Origin: Adiantum capillus-veneris
Taxonomy: Eukaryota > Streptophyta > Polypodiopsida > Polypodiales > Pteridaceae
Assembly: GCA_014529385.2 (NCBI GenBank)
Contig: CM043949.1
Coordinates: forward strand, 143,478,242-143,542,241
Direction: 5' to 3'
Length of the DNA: 64,000 nt
Below, in pieces: positions 46,986 through 56,912 of the stretch (its first letter is position 1; every line of letters starts with the position of its first letter). The notes under the pieces are model-generated. The model was not told where the DNA came from. It worked only from the letters and a program-made list of their open reading frames with translations, and made no database searches. The position numbers and the translations under genes are program-made.

Positions 46986-47203
46986 TCGTGTACTAATGTT
47001 AAGTCACATGTGTAGTAGAGCTTGTTGAGACCGTAGATTATTGCACCATAGTTCCTGACCAATGAGTCATGTGTCTCAGTAATCTATTGCTACTGACCAA
47101 AGCAGCTTACAAAATAACACCCGCTGCTAAAGCAACATGTCTCCTTACTTGCAAGCTCTATCCAATGTCTTTGCTTCATTGTGAGAGCTGCCCCTTGACT
47201 TGG

Positions 47204-47245
47204 CTGTCACAAATTGGTGACATGACGTGCCCAACTTGAGGAAAT
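47204..47245 (+). repeat. Short LTR remnant related to 23,007
   Basis: TGTCACAAATTGGTGACATGACGTGCCC aligns with the first bases of the LTR at 23,007. Similarity fades after about 40 bp. Confidence 0.4.
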
Positions 47246-47298
47246 GGAAAGGGGTTTGAGTTTAAAAGCTCTAATATAGAAGAGCTGAAGCTAGAAAG

Positions 47299-47715
47299 AA
47301 CTTCTAGATATGGCTAGGATCTAAGAATGGGGACTGGAGCATAGGCCCTACCTTGCTAATAATAGGGACCAGACGAGGTCAGTTAATGATGTCCTAAAAC
47401 ATTTTTTATTTATGTTTATTTAGAGGCAAAGTGCCATACTTATGTCACCCTGATACAACCACACAATCACATACAAGGTAAGTGGGTCAAGATGTGACCT
47501 ATAAATAACTTCTAGATATGGCCAGGATCTAAGAATTGGGGACTGGAGCATAGGCCCTACCTTGCTAATAGTAGGGACCAGACGAGGTCAGTTATTGATG
47601 TCCTAAAACATTTGTTATTTACGTTTATTCAGAGGCAAAGTGCCATACTTATGTCACCCTGATACAACCACGCAATCACATACAAGGTAAGTGGGTCAAG
47701 AGGTGACTTATGGTA
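47299..47715 (+). repeat. 209 bp tandem duplication
   Basis: Two head-to-tail copies (from 47,299 and 47,508) starting AACTTCTAGATATGG and ending AGTGGGTCAAGA(T/G)GTGA, about 95% alike. Confidence 0.9.
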
Positions 47716-47842
47716 CCTCTCTCTATGAGGGTTTGGTACAAGTACACTATTGTATGCTTATAGGATAGGCTATCATTTTTTGCACAAAGGCATATGCAAG
47801 GGGCATACAATACAATCAAATAAGAGTTTTTCCTCAGCCCAA

Positions 47843-47845
<3 letters not shown>

Positions 47846-47914
<69 letters not shown>
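47846..47914. repeat. (CT)n microsatellite
   Basis: About 34 CT units. Confidence 0.95.
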
Positions 47915-47917
<3 letters not shown>

Positions 47918-47993
47918 CCCTTCCTAATTCTCTGCGGGAAAGGTGAAATTAGGCATGATTTTATTACAATTTTTCTATGTCGATATGATAACA

Positions 47994-48090
47994 AGAAGAG
48001 CTAAGAGTCATCTGTTTTTGAAGAGCTAAGAGCCACCTATTTGGAAGGGCTAAGAGCAACCTATTTTAGAATGTCTAAGAGCCATCTGTT
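47994..48090 (+). repeat. Minisatellite of about 25 bp
   Basis: Four degenerate tandem units of AGAGCTAAGAGCCATCTGTTTT type. Confidence 0.75.
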
Positions 48091-50999
48091 TGTTGTAATC
48101 CATCAATGATTGCTTTCAAGATCAAAAAATTTGATCCAATTGAGTACCCATCAATTCTAATGGACAAGCAAGGATATTGCCATTACTGATTTTTTTGGGT
48201 GTTATTTTAGCACTTCATACTTTAATGTGAAGATCATGTTGGGTTTTTGAAATTCTTAAACTCATAAAGGCTTATCTCTACCAAGGTGTATAGATGAAGC
48301 AAGCATTTTAGACAGCACGACTATTCACAAAAACCCGAGATATGGAGTTTTGGTTCTAGAAAATATCCAATTGTGAATACGATTCCAACTTGAGTGGATC
48401 TCCTATTTTACCTATAGCACTGAAAGTATTTATACAAGTACAATTTTGGGGTATGACCCAACTCATGATTACTAAATCACTTATTTAAGTGTTAATGGTC
48501 ATTTCTTGGAGCTTTCACACTTGCACTTTCAAGGAAAGCAGTCCACAAGCTGCCAAGGGGTAGTGGACAATTTCAACTTCCAAAGTTGACTTCAATTACT
48601 ATTGGCTGCTAGCTGAGCAGTATCCCTGCAAAGTCTAACCAAAGGGTTTGATGATGTGGATTTTAACCAAAAGGTTTGGATTGCAAAGGCAACACCTAGG
48701 GTTACATGTGCAATACTACTTGATTTTCACTAATCTCCAAATAGTATTCCTAGGCCTTTGCAGGCGGGAAATTTGTGCAGGTGCCTTTGACTACAGGTAA
48801 GTAAACACTATGTTCAACCTCCAAGTACGCACCTGATTTGGTTTTGTTTCTTTTTTGAATATGTTTTTGTTTACTTTTCCAAGTAGGGTGCATAAACTTC
48901 TATGTTTTCATCCATTTTACTCTTTAAGAGACATGACAAGGTCATGTAGGAGCAAATGTTTTTGGACCATAGTGTCCAATATACATTCCTGCACTATGCA
49001 GTGTTGGCACATGTTGTCAGATGGGATACAACATGGTCTAGGAACTCAAGGAGTTTGGTTTAGCTAGTGTGGAGCAAGGCTAATGAGAGTCCCTCTCACT
49101 CCCATTGTAGAGTGTTTGTAGTTACCTCCACACACCAGTACATCTCGTACTTGAAGGATGTTGTTTTTTTAGACATCTCTAGTTGAAACATATTCCATAT
49201 GAGTCTGTGGGACTGACACTGGTGCCTGCTATTTCAATTATGTGTTGCGATGAAGTCCCTAGGTGCTGGTCAAATTTATAGACCATTTTTAGCACATCGT
49301 ATCAAGAACAATTTTAGTGGTAAAAATTTGTCGGATATGTAGAATGACTTGTTAAGGTTACAAGTGTTGCTAAACAACATTAACGGATGGTTGTTTATGC
49401 ATAAAGCAAGGCTATGTGTTGTTATTAAAAAAAGTTTCATTGTTTGTACCTAGAAGTGACTTATGTTTCACCTTCTATTATGGTTCAAACGTTTCAGCAA
49501 GGCTTGCAAATGATTGCAATCGAAAGTATTTAGTTTCATTTTAGAACTATTTACACTTCTCTTTCATGTGTGCTAGGGAGCATCACATTTGCCATAAGTA
49601 TTGGCAAGTATGACCATGGATATGTAGGTTTGGATCTATTTTTTTAAAATGCATAGACACTAGGTGTTATGGGACCCAGTGTTTAGCATAGAATGATTTG
49701 GAGCGGCATGCATATTCATCACATTAATTGCTAGTTGCTTATGAAGCAGTTTGTACTCTATGTGTAGTATCTCTATGAGATTACTTTTGGATCTAGCAAT
49801 CACCAATAGAGGTCATGGCTCGGTTTGGGTGCTTGGGGATATTTCAATTTAACCAAGATGGTTATTCATGACGTTGTTGATTCCTCAGCAATGTTGTACT
49901 ATGAGATCCCCAATTCGCTGATACCAAGATCGGGATTGGATCCTTGACAGATCCCTAGGCCTAATAAACATCAGAGTCTCTACACAAGAAAAATCTAGGG
50001 AATTGATCTTTACCATTGACAATAGCTTGGGTCTATAGCCCTAGAAGAAGACCTAGTTGTGTCTCACAGCGAAAACGCGACAACATCTTAAAAGTCCAAA
50101 ACTCTTTCGGCCCTATAGCTTCCACAAATTGGGCTAAGGTATCCTCAACAACCACTTTTTTCCCCTAACAGATGTGAGGGAACAACCATTGGTGAACTCC
50201 TCGTCTAATTGGAGAAGTGTTCTAAATGTTTTTAGCGCGTAGGGATGGATAGTTACCTGACTAATCAGGTCCACTTGTCCATGATTAACAACCTTAGTCA
50301 CTCCCCACTTACCACCCTGCACTCAAACATGATTCTTTTGTTTTCTAATTCTATCACATTGTTTTAACCTTTAAAATAATGGTTTATTTTAAATTTACGT
50401 CACAATGCTAGTTCAATCAAGTATTAAAGACAACATTGAAAAAGCATTCTTTTAGCAAACAAACATCTTTAAACTTAAAACAGGTTACTGTCAATCAAAA
50501 CATTAACCATAATAACCATGACCAATACTATTCTTGTCTCAAGATCACCTATGGGTGAAAAACGACACCCATTCCTTGTTCAAAATCCAGGGTGGATAAA
50601 CCCCACCCAAGGTTTGGGGTGCCCATTCACCAAACTAGTTGCCCATACAATCGGGTGGCTCCCCTAGGATAAAAAATTGTATCCTAAATTTTGTAGAAAC
50701 ATCAAGACATGAGACGGAGTAGAAACTCATAGCTCATGGGGGTAACCAAATTATCTGTGGCTGGAAAGCCATCATTATTCATCCAAAATATACCAAGGAG
50801 TCAGAGGTATCTTGAGACAAGCTGTCTTAAGGATGATCAATCATATCTTTCCTGAGGCAACCAGTCTTAACCCAAACAATTCATTCCTAATTTACAAACA
50901 AATGCACGTTGGTTTCTTGGAAGATGTCTTCCATTTTCAACTAGTTTATACTTTTTTAAATTGTCCTTGCTTAGTCTTTTATGTATGCAATGTTAATAC
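48091..50999. other. Nearly 3 kb without recognisable feature
   Basis: Mixed-composition DNA. The best minus-strand ORF (50,134-50,322) is short and unlike any family I know. No LTR, TIR or tandem repeat was noticed. Confidence 0.45.
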
Positions 51000-52347
51000 T
51001 TAACACTAGAATGGTAACCTAACAGGACATAAAAGTGTCCTGTCAGGGTTTTGGGAAAAAAATTCCAAAACCATAGTAGATCCACTCATTTTGAAAAATC
51101 CTTTCATGAGCTTATAGTTCAATAACTACTATATATGGAAAAAATGAGAAACTTGTAATTTTTCTCATCCCTTGGTCACTACAAGCCTCCAAAGTTGATG
51201 GACCATTACATTTTGCCCAAAAAAACAATTTCTTACGGTTGATTGCATATAAATAAGAGTGGGGATTTTTATAGGACATGAGATAAAATGCCCCATTAAC
51301 TTCAATGGGTTGGTGACCAAAACATATGGTTGCTTTTACCTCACTAATTGGTTTTGGGCAAAAAAAATAGGTACAAAAAAGTTGCATTTTTGCCATTCTG
51401 CAGACTCTATCATCAAAGTTTCTATAGTCACGCTCAATACAGATACTATATACATGTTTTCTTAGTTCCCTTTGGGACTTTGGTATCAAAAGGAGCCATG
51501 GAGCATGCCAAAAGGATAATGGATCTCTTACAATTGGAACCTTGGGGGCAATGATACAGTGCTAAATACAGCAAACATGAAAAAATTGGGTTTAGCATTA
51601 TGACCTCTAGAAACCCATAGAAACTACTCAATATCTAGCCAAGTTTGTAGTCTATGATTAGATATGGTTACTACCTACAAAATACACACAATTGGCTTAA
51701 GAAACTAGCAATATTGAGAAAGTTATACTTGCTACTCTAAAATGTATCGTATTCTTCAACAATAAAAAAACTCAACCATCATCATCTACTATGTTATATA
51801 GCATATTAGGTCCCCCAAAACTCAAGGAAGATTAGAATTATGTTATATATTACACTTACACAATCAAAATTGAATTTGGATATCAAGAAAGCCACCAAAA
51901 AAATCATAAAAGTGCTAATTTTGGCCAAAAAATAGGATTATGCAATTCTTGTAAATTGGTCATAACTTTCAATTTTAACACTTAGCTCTCCCTACAAGCA
52001 TCAAAACTTGTTGAGAACTATGAAGGCCTAACCTCTAGCCATCTAAACCTCACAAACATGAAGTTTAGAGTTGTATAGTTGTCAAAAATTGAAAAAAAGT
52101 CAAAAACAGGACCCGTTTTTTCACACAGTTTAGGTTCAAAAATGTTGTGCAAGAGTAAGGTTAATGGTGAGATGGATACTCAAAAAAAAATGCTAAGTTT
52201 TTTTCAGCTCATAAGGCAACTTTGTGGATATATAGCACCTAGAAATTCATTTTCATACTCTTCAAATAATTCAAGCAAAATGGTCACTTAACAGGACACA
52301 AAAGTGTCCAAGAATATAAAAGTGTCTTGTTACCATTCTAGTGTTAA
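51000..52347. mobile_element. Inverted-repeat element flanked by TTAA (piggyBac-like, non-autonomous)
   Basis: The ends are 15 bp perfect terminal inverted repeats, CACTAGAATGGTAAC, at 51,004-51,018 and 52,329-52,343. Each is bounded outside by TTAA (51,000-51,003; 52,344-52,347). Just inside each end lies a short palindrome: AGGACATAAAAGTGTCCT at 51,024-51,041 and AGGACACAAAAGTGTCC at 52,293-52,309. TTAA targets, 13-15 bp ends and subterminal repeats are traits of the piggyBac superfamily. The 1340 bp element encodes no transposase I recognise. The best internal ORF (51,489-51,112, minus, 125 codons) has no piggyBac catalytic features. Because TTAA is its own complement it could be part of the inverted repeat instead of a target duplication. 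Confidence 0.6.
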
Positions 52348-52371
52348 AGAAAAACTTGAATTATTTAAAAT

Positions 52372-52557
52372 TTAAATTATAATGAAGAACCACTTGGGAC
52401 TGGTTGGCCATTTGCTACAGTGTTGGGTCTTGAATGCTTTCATTAGTAGGCCTACTCTACTAGGCCAGGCCTTGTCGTCATGCGACGCTCTAGCTCTTTT
52501 AGGAATACTACCCTCATGATCAGATTGAGGATTGGGACAAGTCCTTTTTGGTGCCAT
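52372..52557 (-). pseudogene. Gypsy D gag N-terminus
   Basis: Minus-strand ORF starting MAPKRTCPNPQSDHEG with a basic patch (PKRARASHDD). It lies downstream, in minus sense, of an LTR-like region and is cut off close to the right end of the TTAA-flanked element. The shared start with the gag at 45,220 supports the call. Confidence 0.45.
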
Positions 52558-54686
52558 GACTTCTTATCCTTATAAAAAGGACGTCTATATATTAGGTAAA
52601 TTATTAATAAACTTGACTTAACCTTTGTATTCAATCTAATTTCTCTTTTTAACCCAACTAAGGTTAAATTTGTAGTCCTACGTGGTAATTTCTTGATCTA
52701 GTAATTTCTTATTTTCTTATATGGGTAAGATAACATTATCATAGCTTCCGTAAAAGTTTTTTAAGCTCTCTTAATTTTCTTATAAATTTCTACATCTTTT
52801 TTCTCAAATTTTCATCTTTATTAAGCTTGAAATCCACTTATTTTTAGCTTAATATTTATTATATTTAATATTTCTTAAAGATTGAATTTTTTCATATTTA
52901 TATCAATGGTTTATAATTCTAGTAATTTTCCTAGAGACTTTTAATAATAATTTTTATTTATCCTAATTAAGTGTTAGCTTAAAATAGGGATTTTGATCAA
53001 TTATAATTACTTAAACTAATAGATTAATTATGTTAGAATTTTACATGTAGATAATGATATTTCTTAAATCTGGTAATTACCTTGTAATTATCCAAGTTAG
53101 TTATCTAATTTTTCCCTTTCACTTTTAGCTTAAATCAATTTGTTTTGGCTTAATTAAATTTCTAAATTAACTTTTTGACCTTAAGCTAATCATAATGTCT
53201 TACTTATAATGTATACTAACTTTGATAAATAGCGCTTAGTTATCTAACTTGATTAGCTAATTCTCCCTTTTTAATTTCAACTAAAATAAGCATATTTTTG
53301 CTTAATTAGATATCTAAATTATTTTTTTGACCATAAGCTAATTATCAAGTTTTACTTATGATGTATACTAACTCTGATAAATAGCACAAAGGTATCTAAC
53401 TTGATTAGCTAATCTTTTTCTTTTATTTTCAACTAAAATCAGTTTGGTTTGGACTAATTAAATAGCTAGATTGATTTTTGACCATAAGTTAATTATAGAG
53501 GCTTATTTATGAGGTATACTAACTCTAATAAATAGCACATAATTATCTAACTTGATTATCTTATTTCTCCCTTTTATTTTTAGCTAAAATCAGACTGTTT
53601 TGGCTTAATTAAATATCTAAATTAATTTTCTTACCTTAAGCTAATCATCAAGACTGACTTATAATGTATACTAACTTTGATAAATAGCACATAATTATCT
53701 AACATAATTAGCTAATTTTGCCCTTTTTATTTTGGTTAAAAATATATAATTCTAGATGAATTAAATATTGAAACATATTTATTGTTAATATGATAATTAC
53801 CCCATGTTGCTAGCAGTATTTACTAACTATGATAATTAACTTAGAAATATTTGAGTTAATTAAGTAGATTTTCATTGTTTTTTTTTGGTCAATTAGGTAG
53901 TTTTTTTGGCCCAAGTAATCACTAAAGCTAATCAAAAAATTATGATATAATTTTCCTAATCTAAGTATTAGTAATAATTTATAATGTAAAGAGGTTTAAT
54001 CTTCTTACTTATTAGATTAACTAAGAAAATAGAGATACTTTAGCTAATTCTACTAATTAAAGAGATTAGGCTAATTACCCTTGATAATTAGCTAAAGTTT
54101 TTTCTCTCTAGTGATTTTTGAGTAGAGTTTCTCTCTATGTGAGAGAGAAATGGTCAAGTCTCCGAGTCTAAGTGAAAATGAGAGGCTTAAGGTCGTTATT
54201 TATAGTTTTTTAGGCACACACATGCTGGAAATCGCAGTAGCTTGCATCCCAAGGTAGTCCTACAGCTCTCCTAGCAGCCCCTCCTGCTATTCTTGTCCCT
54301 AAGGACAGGTCAGTGATGGACCTTCCAGCACCTGTCAACTTTACAAATCAAATGTGCGAAATTTTGATCTATTTTTTGATTAATTGGTAAATATATGGTA
54401 AATATTTGTAAAATATCTAGGAGATCTTAGTAAAAGTCTATGCTTAAATGATTACTACAATCAACCCATTTTTCGTAGCAAATTAATTGACATTGAATCT
54501 TCCGGAGAGACTAGCAGGGTCAGCTTTTGTCCGAACTTGATTCTGAAAATTTCTAGCCCTGGGTTTGTTGTGCTTAATATTCAAAAATTTCTAGCCCTGG
54601 GTTTGTTTTACCTACTTGTATGTCCAATGCTTCCTCCTAAAGCTTTGAGTTCATACCTGTGCAGCTAGAAAGGTAGAGACCTTACA
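52558..54686 (-). repeat. Gypsy D LTR and AT-rich leader
   Basis: The minus-strand sequence begins TGTAAGGTCTCTACC at 54,686 right after TTGGGGTGAT (purine-rich), the same order as the gypsy C 3' end at 59,890-59,905. A TATAAATA box lies at 54,204-54,197 (minus). From about 54,050 to 52,600 the DNA is very AT-rich and includes tandem 150 bp units. LTR and leader cannot be separated. Confidence 0.6.
53098..53740. repeat. 150 bp AT-rich tandem repeat, 4-5 copies
   Basis: Units start near 53,098 (shorter, 141 bp), 53,239, 53,389, 53,539 and 53,690 (partial). Each has TTATCTAACTTGATTAGCTAAT, then CAACTAAAATCAG, GACCATAAGCTAATTAT and GTATACTAACT(T/C)TGATAAATAGCAC. Divergence between units is moderate. 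Confidence 0.85.
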
Positions 54687-54689
54687 ATC

Positions 54690-55000
54690 ACCCCAACTTA
54701 AGAATTTGAGATGCCCTCATCTCAACTGAATTGGGAAAGGTTTTGAGAAAAGAGGTTTCATGTTACCAAGTGGCATCTTCAGTGGGACAATCTTTCCACT
54801 TTACAGTGTTACCGATTACTCTAAGAGTTCTTCTAGTTTCAAGGATACAATTTGGTTGGATTTTCCACAATTCCTTACTAATTACTTGCTACTCAATTTT
54901 TCCCAAGAAGCTCTCAGTGTTGAGACCATCTTAAAAACCTTTACAAACCATTTGTATCATTTCAAAAACCAGGTTAAATCCATACTATAAAAGATCCTAT
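54690..55000 (-). pseudogene. Gypsy D 3' end of pol (chromodomain-like)
   Basis: On the minus strand a frame reads CILETRRTLRV followed by VKWKDCPTEDATW and a stop. This is the C-terminal chromodomain-like segment also visible in gypsy C (KDYPEEDATWEDEP near 59,800). It runs into a purine tract and the LTR start at 54,686. The rest of pol is missing beyond about 55,000. Confidence 0.6.
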
Positions 55001-55470
55001 ATCCACCTTGTCAACATGAACGCGCTCGGTCTAACTGACCATTCAGAGCAATCAGCACTCAATAAGTATTGTATATTGTAGCTTTGCCAATGAACGCGCT
55101 TGGCATGTTCTTGCCATTTTGAGCAATCTGTGTTCAGGACAAGACTCCACATTGCACCAGAGGTATCCCCTCTGTACTCTAACCAGTTGACCAACATTAT
55201 GTAAAGGGTTTTAAGAGGTATCATACCAAGAGTTCTTTTGGCTTCTTATTAGTCTCGTACATTAATACTTCAATATGTAGGTCACTTTTCAAGGAGGGCT
55301 ATCTTGTGCACAAGGAATGCGAGTGGTTTTTGGATAACCATCTCATTTCTAAGATTCAAATTCTTCTTCCTATTAAGAATCTTGAATTTTATTTACAGTC
55401 TCGTGTCTATTTTGAAATCCAAGTAATGTAGCAAGAATTCGTATAATCCATGTAGGTACGCCTGTTGCTC
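55001..55470. other. Unassigned junction between gypsy D and gypsy C
   Basis: No coding sense. A 25 bp phrase about GAACGCGCT(C/T)GG is repeated at 55,019 and 55,092. Confidence 0.4.
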
Positions 55471-55474
55471 TGTA

Positions 55475-56836
55475 CTCGGCAGTGCAAGAGAAGAAGAAGC
55501 TTCTCTTAAGCAAGCCCAACCTCCGATCTTTAAGGGCAAGGGGGCAAATGTGGAGAGAGATGCGGAAGTATGGATGGAAGCCATGGACGATTACTTTGAA
55601 GCTGTGGGGACCCAACCGTAAATCAGACCATGCTTGCGATGTTTCCGCCTGACTGACGATGCCAAGATATGGTGGAAGCAACATTGCAAGGACATGGATA
55701 TTAAGGGATCTTCCCAGTCCTGGGAAGACATCAAAGCTGCAATAATGGGGCGATATTTACCGCCTGCCTATAGAACCTTGAGGATGAATGAATTCTTTTC
55801 ACTTCTGTAGCTGAATTCATCTGTCGAAGAATACTATGCAAAGTTTGTCACTCTTCGGAGATATGCTCCTAAGATGACCTTGGAACAACAGGTGGCAAGG
55901 TTCTGCCAAGGACTAATTGATCCCCTGAATACTCGGCTGGAAGCTCTCAGGCCGACAACGCTACAAGATGCCTTGTTAAGGGCCAAACCTCTAGCTCTCG
56001 AAGTACAAAGGGCTAATCAGAACAGGGGGAATCATTGGGCAAAGAGGGCAAGGACCACTGCTTGGGGTAACAGGCCGGCCAACCAAGCGTATAACCAGCG
56101 CCCTATTGTGGCTACCACCACAACCATGGAGTTCCCTGACGTCTGATGCTATGGTTGCGGCGAGCATGGGCATTACAGATCCAATTGCCCCAGGAACATT
56201 CAGGCAACCAATGCCAATGCCATACCCTTGAATACCCGTGGGCGTGGCCAAGCTAATGGAAGAGGAGGACGTGGAAGGATGAACAGAGGGCGAGGGCGTG
56301 GAGCTACCACCAGAGTAAATGCCGCAGTGGTACAACCAACTGTGGGTGATGAAGCAGTGGAGAGAGAAACCCTACATGCTGCAATTAACAATCCCAATGG
56401 TTGCGAGCAATACGCAGTCATTCATATGCCAGGATCCCTAAGAGGTGAACAAGTTAACTTCCTTATAGATTGTGGTAGTACTCTTTCATTTCTTTCACCC
56501 AGATGCATGAGGAAGCTAAAGCTAGATAAGTATCCAACAAGCAAGCTAGTTGTAGAGTTAGCAAACGGCAATGAAGTAGTATCTCAACATTCTGCAGGAA
56601 AAATCGATTTTGATTTAGGGGACACCCTACTTCTGCCCAATTTCGAAACCTACCCCTTAGGATTCTTTGATGGGATACTAGGGATGGACTGGCTAAAGCA
56701 AAATAGGGCCCACATACATTGTGCACAAGGGAAATTTACCTTTACAGATAACTTGGGTAATGAAGCCTTAATCCAGGGGGAAAATGGGAGACCTAAGGCT
56801 ACTCTAGTTAAGGCCAACAGACTTTTGAAGGACTAA
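55475..56836 (+). pseudogene. Gypsy C gag and protease
   Basis: The capsid starts at PPIFKGKGANVERDAEVW, with TDDAKIWWKQHCKD and EYYAKFVTLRRYAP; two compensating shifts and a TAA lie near 55,618, and TAG at 55,809. From 55,874 one frame runs to 56,836 with a single TGA at 56,147. It contains the knuckle CYGCGEHGHYRSNC, an Arg/Gly-rich stretch (GRGQANGRGGRGRMNRGRGRG) and the protease with VNFLIDCGSTLSFLS, where Cys replaces the usual Ser/Thr after the catalytic Asp, and GFFDGILGMDWL. Arg/Gly-rich nucleocapsid tails bind RNA. Confidence 0.8.
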
Positions 56837-56912
56837 GGAAGGGTCAACAAATTTATGCAGTAAAAACTCAACAAGGTGGGACCAATCAGATACCTCATTT
56901 CGACCAAACTGG

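Noticed and set aside
51112-51489. ORF within the TTAA-flanked element as its transposase
   Set aside because: Only 125 codons, no catalytic Asp pattern or zinc-binding tail of piggyBac transposases could be seen.
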